64,000 bases of DNA from Parapristionchus giblindavisi (taxonomy: Eukaryota; Nematoda; Chromadorea; Rhabditida; Diplogasteridae), in contig CALSFV010000215.1 of the NCBI GenBank assembly GCA_943737045.1, forward strand, positions 186,001 to 250,000, in the 5' to 3' direction. A program made the position numbers and the translations under genes. Of the stretch, positions 24,601-38,300 are shown in pieces. Within the stretch, counting starts at the first letter, position 1. Each line of letters opens with the position of its first letter. The notes under the pieces were generated by a model. It worked only from the letters and a program-made list of their open reading frames with translations, ran no database searches and was not told the DNA's origin.

Positions 24601-25815
24601 TGTACTTTGGGCATTGTGCAATCAACACAAGATTACAGTTTGACATGAACTGAAGTGTAGATTATTCAGAATTTTTTGCTCTTTCACGTGGTATATGCTA
24701 CGATAAGCTACGATAAAGCATTGACGTGTCACGAATTCTTTATTGCCAAAAATGCATAATTCAATTTTGTTAATTCGGGTGAAGTGGCCGTTGTTCAACA
24801 TGGGAACGTGCAAAGTAATCAGAATTTTTTGCTCTTTCGTTTGGTATATGACACGCCGCAGATTGAAAGCTACTTTTGTACTTTGGGCATTGTGCAATCA
24901 ACACAAGATTACAGTTTGACATGAACTGAAGTGTAGATTATTCAGATTTTTTTGCTCTTTCACGTGGTATATGCTACGATAAGCTACGATAAAGCATTGA
25001 CGTGTCACGAATTCTTTATTGCCAAAAATGCATAATTCAATTTTGTTAATTCGGCTGAAGTGGCCGTTGTTCAACATGGGAACGTGCAAAATACTCAGAA
25101 TTTTTTGCTCTTTCGTTTGGTATATGACACGCTGGGTCTAACATAAAATTTTTCATGTCAAGTAATCGTTTGGTCTTATCAGAGTGAAAGCTACTTTTGT
25201 ACTTTGGGCATTGTGCAATCAACACAAGATTACAGTTTGACATGAACTGAAGTGTAGATTATTCAGAATTTTTTGCTCTTTCACGTGGTATATGCTACGA
25301 TAAGCTACGATAAAGCATTGACGTGTCACGAATTCTTTATTGCCAAAAATGCATAATTCAATTTTGTTAATTCGGGTGAAGTGGCCGTTGTTCAACATGG
25401 GAACGTGCAAAGTAATCAGAATTTTTTGCTCTTTCGTTTGGTATATGACACGCCGCAGATTGAAAGCTACTTTTGTACTTTGGGCATTGTGCAATCAACA
25501 CAAGATTACAGTTTGACATGAACTGAAGTGTAGATTATTCAGATTTTTTTGCTCTTTCACGTGGTATATGCTACGATAAGCTACGATAAGGCATTGACGT
25601 GACACGAATTCTTTATTGCCAAAAATGTATAATTCAATTTTGTTAATTCGGCTGAAGTGGCCGTTGTTCTACATGGGAACGTGCAAAATACTCAGAATTT
25701 TTTGCTCTTTCGTTTGGTATATGACACGCTGGGTCTAGCAGAAAATTTTTCATTTCAGGTAATCTTTTGGTCTTATCAGAGTGAAAGCTACTTTTGTACT
25801 TTGGGCATTGTGCAA
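21637..25815 (+). repeat. Seven consecutive S-L dimers (597 bp)
   Basis: S/L starts are 21637/21913, 22234/22510, 22831/23107, 23428/23704, 24025/24301, 24622/24898 and 25219/25495. Most are near-identical. Markers are a G in the T-run at 21637 (CAGAATTGTTTGC), CATTCCAGG near 23364 in monomer 23107, GTGGAATATG and AAATAATCAG in 24025, and the CTAACATAAAA linker in 24301 and 24898. Confidence 0.93.
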
Positions 25816-28800
25816 TCAACACAAGATTACAGTTTGACATGAACTGAAGTGTAGATTATTCAGAATTTTTTGCTCTTTCACGTGGTATATGCTACGATAA
25901 GCTACGATAAAGCATTGACGTGTCACGAATTCTTTATTGCCAAAAATGCATAATTCAATTTTGTTAATTCGGGTGAAGTGGCCGTTGTTCAACATGGGAA
26001 CGTGCAAAGTAATCAGAATTTTTTGCTCTTTCGTTTGGTACATGACACGCCGCAGATTGAAAGCTACTTTTGTACTTTGGGCATTGTGCAATCAACACAA
26101 GATTACAGTTTGACATGAACTGAAGTGTAGACTATTCAGATTTTTTTGCTCTTTCACGTGGTATATGCTACGATAAGCTACGATAAAGCATTGACGTGTC
26201 ACGAATTCTTTATTGCCAAAAATGCATAATTCAATTTTGTTAATTCGGCTGAAGTGGCCGTTGTTCAACATGGGAACGTGCAAAGTAATCAGAATTTTTT
26301 GCTCTTTCGTTTGGTATATGACACGCCGCAGATTGAAAGCTACTTTTGTACTTTGGGCATTGTGCAATCAACACAAGATTACAGTTTGACATGAACTGAA
26401 GTGTAGATTATTCAGATTTTTTTGCTCTTTCACGTGGTATATGCTACGATAAGCTACGATAAAGCATTGACGTGACACGAATTCTTTATTGCCAAAAATG
26501 TATAATTCAATTTTGTTAATTCGGCTGAAGTGGCCGTTGTTCTACATGGGAACGTGCAAAATACTCAGAATTTTTTGCTCTTTCGTTTGGTATATGACAC
26601 GCTGGGTCTAGCAGAAAATTTTTCATTTCAGGTAATCTTTTGGTCTTATCAGAGTGAAAGCTACTTTTGTACTTTGGGCATTGTGCAATCAACACAAGAT
26701 TACAGTTTGACATGAACTGAAGTGTAGATTATTCAGAATTTTTTGCTCTTTCACGTGGTATATGCTACGATAAGCTACGATAAAGCATTGACGTGTCACG
26801 AATTCTTTATTGCCAAAAATGCATAATTCAATTTTGTTAATTCGGGTGAAGTGGCCGTTGTTCAACATGGGAACGTGCAAAGTAATCAGAATTTTTTGCT
26901 CTTTCGTTTGGTATATGACACGCCGCAGATTGAAAGCTACTTTTGTACTTTGGGCATTGTGCAATCAACACAAGATTACAGTTTGACATGAACTGAAGTG
27001 TAGATTATTCAGATTTTTTTGCTCTTTCACGTGGTATATGCTACGATAAGCTACGATAAGGCATTGACGTGACACGAATTCTTTATTGCCAAAAATGTAT
27101 AATTCAATTTTGTTAATTCGGCTGAAGTGGCCGTTGTTCTACATGGGAACGTGCAAAATACTCAGAATTTTTTGCTCTTTCGTTTGGTATATGACACGCT
27201 GGGTCTAGCAGAAAATTTTTCATTTCAGGTAATCTTTTGGTCTTATCAGAGTGAAAGCTACTTTTGTACTTTGGGCATTGTGCAATCAACACAAGATTAC
27301 AGTTTGACATGAACTGAAGTGTAGATTATTCAGAATTTTTTGCTCTTTCACGTGGTATATGCTACGATAAGCTACGATAAAGCATTGACGTGTCACGAAT
27401 TCTTTATTGCCAAAAATGCATAATTCAATTTTGTTAATTCGGGTGAAGTGGCCGTTGTTCAACATGGGAACGTGCAAAGTAATCAGAATTTTTTGCTCTT
27501 TCGTTTGGTATATGACACGCCGCAGATTGAAAGCTACTTTTGTACTTTGGGCATTGTGCAATCAACACAAGATTACAGTTTGACATGAACTGAAGTGTAG
27601 ATTATTCAGATTTTTTTGCTCTTTCACGTGGTATATGCTACGATAAGCTACGATAAGGCATTGACGTGACACGAATTCTTTATTGCCAAAAATGTATAAT
27701 TCAATTTTGTTAATTCGGCTGAAGTGGCCGTTGTTCTACATGGGAACGTGCAAAATACTCAGAATTTTTTGCTCTTTCGTTTGGTATATGACACGCTGGG
27801 TCTAGCAGAAAATTTTTCATTTCAGGTAATCTTTTGGTCTTATCAGAGTGAAAGCTACTTTTGTACTTTGGGCATTGTGCAATCAACACAAGATTACAGT
27901 TTGACATGAACTGAAGTGTAGATTATTCAGAATTTTTTGCTCTTTCACGTGGTATATGCTACGATAAGCTACGATAAAGCATTGACGTGTCACGAATTCT
28001 TTATTGCCAAAAATGCATAATTCAATTTTGTTAATTCGGGTGAAGTGGCCGTTGTTCAACATGGGAACGTGCAAAGTAATCAGAATTTTTTGCTCTTTCG
28101 TTTGGTACATGACACGCCGCAGATTGAAAGCTACTTTTGTACTTTGGGCATTGTGCAATCAACACAAGATTACAGTTTGACATGAACTGAAGTGTAGACT
28201 ATTCAGATTTTTTTGCTCTTTCACGTGGTATATGCTACGATAAGCTACGATAAAGCATTGACGTGTCACGAATTCTTTATTGCCAAAAATGCATAATTCA
28301 ATTTTGTTAATTCGGCTGAAGTGGCCGTTGTTCAACATGGGAACGTGCAAAGTAATCAGAATTTTTTGCTCTTTCGTTTGGTATATGACACGCCGCAGAT
28401 TGAAAGCTACTTTTGTACTTTGGGCATTGTGCAATCAACACAAGATTACAGTTTGACATGAACTGAAGTGTAGATTATTCAGATTTTTTTGCTCTTTCAC
28501 GTGGTATATGCTACGATAAGCTACGATAAAGCATTGACGTGACACGAATTCTTTATTGCCAAAAATGTATAATTCAATTTTGTTAATTCGGCTGAAGTGG
28601 CCGTTGTTCTACATGGGAACGTGCAAAATACTCAGAATTTTTTGCTCTTTCGTTTGGTATATGACACGCTGGGTCTAGCAGAAAATTTTTCATTTCAGGT
28701 AATCTTTTGGTCTTATCAGAGTGAAAGCTACTTTTGTACTTTGGGCATTGTGCAATCAACACAAGATTACAGTTTGACATGAACTGAAGTGTAGATTATT

Positions 28801-29949
28801 CAGAATTTTTTGCTCTTTCACGTGGTATATGCTACGATAAGCTACGATAAAGCATTGACGTGTCACGAATTCTTTATTGCCAAAAATGCATAATTCAATT
28901 TTGTTAATTCGGGTGAAGTGGCCGTTGTTCAACATGGGAACGTGCAAAGTAATCAGAATTTTTTGCTCTTTCGTTTGGTATATGACACGCCGCAGATTGA
29001 AAGCTACTTTTGTACTTTGGGCATTGTGCAATCAACACAAGATTACAGTTTGACATGAACTGAAGTGTAGATTATTCAGATTTTTTTGCTCTTTCACGTG
29101 GTATATGCTACGATAAGCTACGATAAGGCATTGACGTGACACGAATTCTTTATTGCCAAAAATGTATAATTCAATTTTGTTAATTCGGCTGAAGTGGCCG
29201 TTGTTCTACATGGGAACGTGCAAAATACTCAGAATTTTTTGCTCTTTCGTTTGGTATATGACACGCTGGGTCTAGCAGAAAATTTTTCATTTCAGGTAAT
29301 CTTTTGGTCTTATCAGAGTGAAAGCTACTTTTGTACTTTGGGCATTGTGCAATCAACACAAGATTACAGTTTGACATGAACTGAAGTGTAGATTATTCAG
29401 AATTTTTTGCTCTTTCACGTGGTATATGCTACGATAAGCTACGATAAAGCATTGACGTGTCACGAATTCTTTATTGCCAAAAATGCATAATTCAATTTTG
29501 TTAATTCGGGTGAAGTGGCCGTTGTTCAACATGGGAACGTGCAAAGTAATCAGAATTTTTTGCTCTTTCGTTTGGTATATGACACGCCGCAGATTGAAAG
29601 CTACTTTTGTACTTTGGGCATTGTGCAATCAACACAAGATTACAGTTTGACATGAACTGAAGTGTAGATTATTCAGATTTTTTTGCTCTTTCACGTGGTA
29701 TATGCTACGATAAGCTACGATAAGGCATTGACGTGACACGAATTCTTTATTGCCAAAAATGTATAATTCAATTTTGTTAATTCGGCTGAAGTGGCCGTTG
29801 TTCTACATGGGAACGTGCAAAATACTCAGAATTTTTTGCTCTTTCGTTTGGTATATGACACGCTGGGTCTAGCAGAAAATTTTTCATTTCAGGTAATCTT
29901 TTGGTCTTATCAGAGTGAAAGCTACTTTTGTACTTTGGGCATTGTGCAA
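25816..29949 (+). repeat. 7-monomer higher-order repeat, 2,067 bp x2 (SSL-SL-SL)
   Basis: Copy 1 starts are 25816, 26092, 26368, 26689, 26965, 27286 and 27562; copy 2 starts are 27883, 28159, 28435, 28756, 29032, 29353 and 29629. The rare GGTACATGACAC variant occurs only in the first monomer of each copy (near 26038 and 28105). No other difference was seen at the diagnostic sites compared. Similarity at this offset extends upstream to about 25150, so the copied segment is somewhat longer than one unit. Confidence 0.93.
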
Positions 29950-32900
29950 TCAACACAAGATTACAGTTTGACATGAACTGAAGTGTAGATTATTCAGAAT
30001 TTTTTGCTCTTTCACGTGGTATATGCTACGATAAGCTACGATAAAGCATTGACGTGTCACGAATTCTTTATTGCCAAAAATGCATAATTCAATTTTGTTA
30101 ATTCGGGTGAAGTGGCCGTTGTTCAACATGGGAACGTGCAAAGTAATCAGAATTTTTTGCTCTTTCGTTTGGTATATGACACGCCGCAGATTGAAAGCTA
30201 CTTTTGTACTTTGGGCATTGTGCAATCAACACAAGATTACAGTTTGACATGAACTGAAGTGTAGATTATTCAGATTTTTTTGCTCTTTCACGTGGTATAT
30301 GCTACGATAAGCTACGATAAGGCATTGACGTGACACGAATTCTTTATTGCCAAAAATGTATAATTCAATTTTGTTAATTCGGCTGAAGTGGCCGTTGTTC
30401 TACATGGGAACGTGCAAAATACTCAGAATTTTTTGCTCTTTCGTTTGGTATATGACACGCTGGGTCTAGCAGAAAATTTTTCATTCCAGGTAATCTTTTG
30501 GTCTTATCAGAGTGAAAGCTACTTTTGTACTTTGGGCATTGTGCAATCAACACAAGATTACAGTTTGACATGAACTGAAGTGTAGATTATTCAGAATTTT
30601 TTGCTCTTTCACGTGGTATATGCTACGATAAGCTACGATAAAGCATTGACGTGTCACGAATTCTTTATTGCCAAAAATGCATAATTCAATTTTGTTAATT
30701 CGGGTGAAGTGGCCGTTGTTCAACATGGGAACGTGCAAAGTAATCAGAATTTTTTGCTCTTTCGTTTGGTATATGACACGCCGCAGATTGAAAGCTACTT
30801 TTGTACTTTGGGCATTGTGCAATCAACACAAGATTACAGTTTGACATGAACTGAAGTGTAGATTATTCAGATTTTTTTGCTCTTTCACGTGGTATATGCT
30901 ACGATAAGCTACGATAAGGCATTGACGTGACACGAATTCTTTATTGCCAAAAATGTATAATTCAATTTTGTTAATTCGGCTGAAGTGGCCGTTGTTCTAC
31001 ATGGGAACGTGCAAAATACTCAGAATTTTTTGCTCTTTCGTTTGGTATATGACACGCTGGGTCTAGCAGAAAATTTTTCATTTCAGGTAATCTTTTGGTC
31101 TTATCAGAGTGAAAGCTACTTTTGTACTTTGGGCATTGTGCAATCAACACAAGATTACAGTTTGACATGAACTGAAGTGTAGATTATTCAGAATTTTTTG
31201 CTCTTTCACGTGGTATATGCTACGATAAGCTACGATAAAGCATTGACGTGTCACGAATTCTTTATTGCCAAAAATGCATAATTCAATTTTGTTAATTCGG
31301 GTGAAGTGGCCGTTGTTCAACATGGGAACGTGCAAAGTAATCAGAATTTTTTGCTCTTTCGTTTGGTATATGACACGCCGCAGATTGAAAGCTACTTTTG
31401 TACTTTGGGCATTGTGCAATCAACACAAGATTACAGTTTGACATGAACTGAAGTGTAGACTATTCAGATTTTTTTGCTCTTTCACGTGGTATATGCTACG
31501 ATAAGCTACGATAAAGCATTGACGTGTCACGAATTCTTTATTGCCAAAAATGCATAATTCAATTTTGTTAATTCGGCTGAAGTGGCCGTTGTTCAACATG
31601 GGAACGTGCAAAGTAATCAGAATTTTTTGCTCTTTCGTTTGGTATATGACACGCCGCAGATTGAAAGCTACTTTTGTACTTTGGGCATTGTGCAATCAAC
31701 ACGAGATTACAGTTTGACATGAACTGAAGTGTAGATTATTCAGAATTTTTTGCTCTTTCACGTGGAATATGCTACGATAAGCTACGATAAAGCATTGACG
31801 TGTCACGAATTCTTTATTGCCAAAAATGCATAATTCAATTTTGTTAATTCGGGTGAAGTGGCCGTTGTTCAACATGGGAACGTGCAAAATAATCAGAATT
31901 TTTTGCTCTTTCGTTTGGTATATGACACGCCGCAGATTGAAAGCTACTTTTGTACTTTGGGCATTGTGCAATCAACACAAGATTACAGTTTGACATGAAC
32001 TGAAGTGTAGATTATTCAGATTTTTTTGCTCTTTCACGTGGTATATGCTACGATAAGCTACGATAAAGCATTGACGTGTCACGAATTCTTTATTGCCAAA
32101 AATGCATAATTCAATTTTGTTAATTCGGCTGAAGTGGCCGTTGTTCAACATGGGAACGTGCAAAATACTCAGAATTTTTTGCTCTTTCGTTTGGTATATG
32201 ACACGCTGGGTCTAACATAAAATTTTTCATGTCAAGTAATCGTTTGGTCTTATCAGAGTGAAAGCTACTTTTGTACTTTGGGCATTGTGCAATCAACACA
32301 AGATTACAGTTTGACATGCACTGAAGTGTAGATTATTCAGAATTTTTTGCTCTTTCACGTGGTATATGCTACGATAAGCTACGATAAAGCATTGACGTGT
32401 CACGAATTCTTTATTGCCAAAAATGCATAATTCAATTTTGTTAATTCGGGTGAAGTGGCCGTTGTTCAACATGGGAACGTGCAAAGTAATCAGAATTTTT
32501 TGCTCTTTCGTTTGGTATATGACACGCCGCAGATTGAAAGCTACTTTTGTACTTTGGGCATTGTGCAATCAACACAAGATTACAGTTTGACATGAACTGA
32601 AGTGTAGATTATTCAGATTTTTTTGCTCTTTCACGTGGTATATGCTACGATAAGCTACGATAAGGCATTGACGTGACACGAATTCTTTATTGCCAAAAAT
32701 GTATAATTCAATTTTGTTAATTCGGCTGAAGTGGCCGTTGTTCTACATGGGAACGTGCAAAATACTCAGAATTTTTTGCTCTTTCGTTTGGTATATGACA
32801 CGCTGGGTCTAGCAGAAAATTTTTCATTTCAGGTAATCTTTTGGTCTTATCAGAGTGAAAGCTACTTTTGTACTTTGGGCATTGTGCAATCAACACAAGA

Positions 32901-34038
32901 TTACAGTTTGACATGAACTGAAGTGTAGATTATTCAGAATTTTTTGCTCTTTCACGTGGTATATGCTACGATAAGCTACGATAAAGCATTGACGTGTCAC
33001 GAATTCTTTATTGCCAAAAATGCATAATTCAATTTTGTTAATTCGGGTGAAGTGGCCGTTGTTCAACATGGGAACGTGCAAAGTAATCAGAATTTTTTGC
33101 TCTTTCGTTTGGTATATGACACGCCGCAGATTGAAAGCTACTTTTGTACTTTGGGCATTGTGCAATCAACACAAGATTACAGTTTGACATGAACTGAAGT
33201 GTAGACTATTCAGATTTTTTTGCTCTTTCACGTGGTATATGCTACGATAAGCTACGATAAAGCATTGACGTGTCACGAATTCTTTATTGCCAAAAATGCA
33301 TAATTCAATTTTGTTAATTCGGCTGAAGTGGCCGTTGTTCAACATGGGAACGTGCAAAGTAATCAGAATTTTTTGCTCTTTCGTTTGGTATATGACACGC
33401 CGCAGATTGAAAGCTACTTTTGTACTTTGGGCATTGTGCAATCAACACAAGATTACAGTTTGACATGAACTGAAGTGTAGATTATTCAGATTTTTTTGCT
33501 CTTTCACGTGGTATATGCTACGATAAGCTACGATAAAGCATTGACGTGACACGAATTCTTTATTGCCAAAAATGTATAATTCAATTTTGTTAATTCGGCT
33601 GAAGTGGCCGTTGTTCTACATGGGAACGTGCAAAATACTCAGAATTTTTTGCTCTTTCGTTTGGTATATGACACGCTGGGTCTAGCAGAAAATTTTTCAT
33701 TTCAGGTAATCTTTTGGTCTTATCAGAGTGAAAGCTACTTTTGCACTTTGGGCATTGTGCAATCAACACAAGATTACAGTTTGACATGAACTGAAGTGTA
33801 GATTATTCAGAATTTTTTGCTCTTTCACGTGGTATATGCTACGATAAGCTACGATAAAGCATTGACGTGTCACGAATTCTTTATTGCCAAAAATGCATAA
33901 TTCAATTTTGTTAATTCGGGTGAAGTGGCCGTTGTTCAACATGGGAACGTGCAAAGTAATCAGAATTTTTTGCTCTTTCGTTTGGTATATGACACGCCGC
34001 AGATTGAAAGCTACTTTTGTACTTTGGGCATTGTGCAA
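29950..34038 (+). repeat. Region B mosaic including an S-S-S-L block
   Basis: The order is S-L (29950, 30226), S-L (30547, 30823), S-S-S-L (31144, 31420, 31696, 31972), S-L (32293, 32569), S-S-L (32890, 33166, 33442), S (33763). The triple S is the only one in region B. Monomer 31696 has CACGAGATTAC at its start and GTGGAATATG, both shared with 38260. Monomer 30226 has CATTCCAGG like 23107. Monomer 33442 has TTTGCACTTTG, shared with 34359. Confidence 0.92.
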
Positions 34039-35320
34039 TCAACACAAGATTACAGTTTGACATGAACTGAAGTGTAGATTATTCAGATTTTTTTGCTCTT
34101 TCACGTGGTATATGCTACGATAAGCTACGATAAGGCATTGACGTGACACGAATTCTTTATTGCCAAAAATGTATAATTCAATTTTGTTAATTCGGCTGAA
34201 GTGGCCGTTGTTCTACATGGGAACGTGCAAAATACTCAGAATTTTTTGCTCTTTCGTTTGGTATATGACACGCTGGGTCTAGCAGAATTTTTTCATTTCA
34301 GGTAATCTTTTGGTCTTATCAGAGTGAAAGCTACTTTTGTACTTTGGGCATTGTGCAATCAACACAAGATTACAGTTTGACATGAACTGAAGTGTAGATT
34401 ATTCAGATTTTTTTGCTCTTTCACGTGGTATATGCTACGATAAGCTACGATAAGGCATTGACGTGACACGAATTCTTTATTGCCAAAAATGTATAATTCA
34501 ATTTTGTTAATTCGGCTGAAGTGGCCGTTGTTCTACATGGGAACGTGCAAAATACTCAGAATTTTTTGCTCTTTCGTTTGGTATATGACACGCTGGGTCT
34601 AGCAGAAAATTTTTCATTTCAGGTAATCTTTTGGTCTTATCAGAGTGAAAGCTACTTTTGCACTTTGGGCATTGTGCAATCAACACAAGATTACAGTTTG
34701 ACATGAACTGAAGTGTAGATTATTCAGAATTTTTTGCTCTTTCACGTGGTATATGCTACGATAAGCTACGATAAGGCATTGACGTGACACGAATTCTTTA
34801 TTGCCAAAAATGTATAATTCAATTTTGTTAATTCGGCTGAAGTGGCCGTTGTTCTACATGGGAACGTGCAAAATACTCAGAATTTTTTGCTCTTTCGTTT
34901 GGTATATGACACGCTGGGTCTAGCAGAATTTTTTCATTTCAGGTAATCTTTTGGTCTCATCAGAGTGAAAGCTACTTTTGTACTTTGGGCATTGTGCAAT
35001 CAACACAAGATTACAGTTTGACATGAACTGAAGTGTAGATTATTCAGATTTTTTTGCTCTTTCACGTGGTATATGCTACGATAAGCTACGATAAGGCATT
35101 GACGTGACACGAATTCTTTATTGCCAAAAATGTATAATTCAATTTTGTTAATTCGGCTGAAGTGGCCGTTGTTCTACATGGGAACGTGCAAAATACTCAG
35201 AATTTTTTGCTCTTTCGTTTGGTATATGACACGCTGGGTCTAGCAGAAAATTTTTCATTTCAGGTAATCTTTTGGTCTTATCAGAGTGAAAGCTACTTTT
35301 GTACTTTGGGCATTGTGCAA
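34039..35320 (+). repeat. Four consecutive long monomers, two with a 1-bp linker deletion
   Basis: Starts are 34039 (320 bp), 34359, 34680 (320 bp) and 35000. The two short-by-one units read GCAGAATTTTTTCATTT, with A4T5 changed to A2T6, near 34285 and 34926. A third copy of this change is in monomer 36470 near 36717. Alternation of the variant with the normal form suggests a 641-bp L-L dimer copied once. Monomer 34680 also has a private GGTCTCATC near 34956. Confidence 0.92.
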
Positions 35321-38300
35321 TCAACACAAGATTACAGTTTGACATGAACTGAAGTGTAGATTATTCAGAATTTTTTGCTCTTTCACGTGGTATATGCTAC
35401 GATAAGCTACGATAAAGCATTGACGTGTCACGAATTCTTTATTGCCAAAAATGCATAATTCAATTTTGTTAATTCGGGTGAAGTGGCCGTTGTTCAACAT
35501 GGGAACGTGCAAAGTAATCAGAATTTTTTGCTCTTTCGTTTGGTATATGACACGCCGCAGATTGAAAGCTACTTTTGTACTTTGGGCATTGTGCAATCAA
35601 CACAAGATTACAGTTTGACATGAACTGAAGTGTAGACTATTCAGATTTTTTTGCTCTTTCACGTGGTATATGCTACGATAAGCTACGATAAAGCATTGAC
35701 GTGTCACGAATTCTTTATTGCCAAAAATGCATAATTCAATTTTGTTAATTCGGCTGAAGTGGCCGTTGTTCAACATGGGAACGTGCAAAGTAATCAGAAT
35801 TTTTTGCTCTTTCGTTTGGTATATGACACGCCGCAGATTGAAAGCTACTTTTGTACTTTGGGCATTGTGCAATCAACACAAGATTACAGTTTGACATGAA
35901 CTGAAGTGTAGATTATTCAGATTTTTTTGCTCTTTCACGTGGTATATGCTACGATAAGCTACGATAAAGCATTGACGTGACACGAATTCTTTATTGCCAA
36001 AAATGTATAATTCAATTTTGTTAATTCGGCTGAAGTGGCCGTTGTTCTACATGGGAACGTGCAAAATACTCAGAATTTTTTGCTCTTTCGTTTGGTATAT
36101 GACACGCTGGGTCTAGCAGAAAATTTTTCATTTCAGGTAATCTTTTGGTCTTATCAGAGTGAAAGCTACTTTTGTACTTTGGGCATTGTGCAATCAACAC
36201 AAGATTACAGTTTGACATGAACTGAAGTGTAGATTATTCAGAATTTTTTGCTCTTTCACGTGGTATATGCTACGATAAGCTACGATAAAGCATTGACGTG
36301 TCACGAATTCTTTATTGCCAAAAATGCATAATTCAATTTTGTTAATTCGGGTGAAGTGGCCGTTGTTCAACATGGGAACGTGCAAAGTAATCAGAATTTT
36401 TTGCTCTTTCGTTTGGTATATGACACGCCGCAGATTGAAAGCTACTTTTGTACTTTGGGCATTGTGCAATCAACACAAGATTACAGTTTGACATGAACTG
36501 AAGTGTAGATTATTCAGATTTTTTTGCTCTTTCACGTGGTATATGCTACGATAAGCTACGATAAGGCATTGACGTGACACGAATTCTTTATTGCCAAAAA
36601 TGTATAATTCAATTTTGTTAATTCGGCTGAAGTGGCCGTTGTTCTACATGGGAACGTGCAAAATACTCAGAATTTTTTGCTCTTTCGTTTGGTATATGAC
36701 ACGCTGGGTCTAGCAGAATTTTTTCATTTCAGGTAATCTTTTGGTCTTATCAGAGTGAAAGCTACTTTTGTACTTTGGGCATTGTGCAATCAACACAAGA
36801 TTACAGTTTGACATGAACTGAAGTGTAGATTATTCAGAATTTTTTGCTCTTTCACGTGGTATATGCTACGATAAGCTACGATAAAGCATTGACGTGTCAC
36901 GAATTCTTTATTGCCAAAAATGCATAATTCAATTTTGTTAATTCGGGTGAAGTGGCCGTTGTTCAACATGGGAACGTGCAAAGTAATCAGAATTTTTTGC
37001 TCTTTCGTTTGGTATATGACACGCCGCAGATTGAAAGCTACTTTTGTACTTTGGGCATTGTGCAATCAACACAAGATTACAGTTTGACATGAACTGAAGT
37101 GTAGACTATTCAGATTTTTTTGCTCTTTCACGTGGTATATGCTACGATAAGCTACGATAAAGCATTGACGTGTCACGAATTCTTTATTGCCAAAAATGCA
37201 TAATTCAATTTTGTTAATTCGGCTGAAGTGGCCGTTGTTCTACATGGGAACGTGCAAAATACTCAGAATTTTTTGCTCTTTCGTTTGGTATATGACACGC
37301 TGGGTCTAGCAGAAAATTTTTCATTTCAGGTAATCTTTTGGTCTTATCAGAGTGAAAGCTACTTTTGTACTTTGGGCATTGTGCAATCAACACAAGATTA
37401 CAGTTTGACATGAACTGAAGTGTAGATTATTCAGAATTTTTTGCTCTTTCACGTGGTATATGCTACGATAAGCTACGATAAAGCATTGACGTGTCACGAA
37501 TTCTTTATTGCCAAAAATGCATAATTCAATTTTGTTAATTCGGGTGAAGTGGCCGTTGTTCAACATGGGAACGTGCAAAGTAATCAGAATTTTTTGCTCT
37601 TTCGTTTGGTATATGACACGCCGCAGATTGAAAGCTACTTTTGTACTTTGGGCATTGTGCAATCAACACAAGATTACAGTTTGACATGAACTGAAGTGTA
37701 GACTATTCAGATTTTTTTGCTCTTTCACGTGGTATATGCTACGATAAGCTACGATAAAGCATTGACGTGTCACGAATTCTTTATTGCCAAAAATGCATAA
37801 TTCAATTTTGTTAATTCGGCTGAAGTGGCCGTTGTTCAACATGGGAACGTGCAAAGTAATCAGAATTTTTTGCTCTTTCGTTTGGTATATGACACGCCGC
37901 AGATTGAAAGCTACTTTTGTACTTTGGGCATTGTGCAATCAACACAAGATTACAGTTTGACATGAACTGAAGTGTAGATTATTCAGATTTTTTTGCTCTT
38001 TCACGTGGTATATGCTACGATAAGCTACGATAAAGCATTGACGTGACACGAATTCTTTATTGCCAAAAATGTATAATTCAATTTTGTTAATTCGGCTGAA
38101 GTGGCCGTTGTTCTACATGGGAACGTGCAAAATACTCAGAATTTTTTGCTCTTTCGTTTGGTATATGACACGCTGGGTCTAGCAGAAAATTTTTCATTTC
38201 AGGTAATCTTTTGGTCTTATCAGAGTGAAAGCTACTTTTGTACTTTGGGCATTGTGCAATCAACACGAGATTACAGTTTGACATGAACTGAAGTGTAGAT

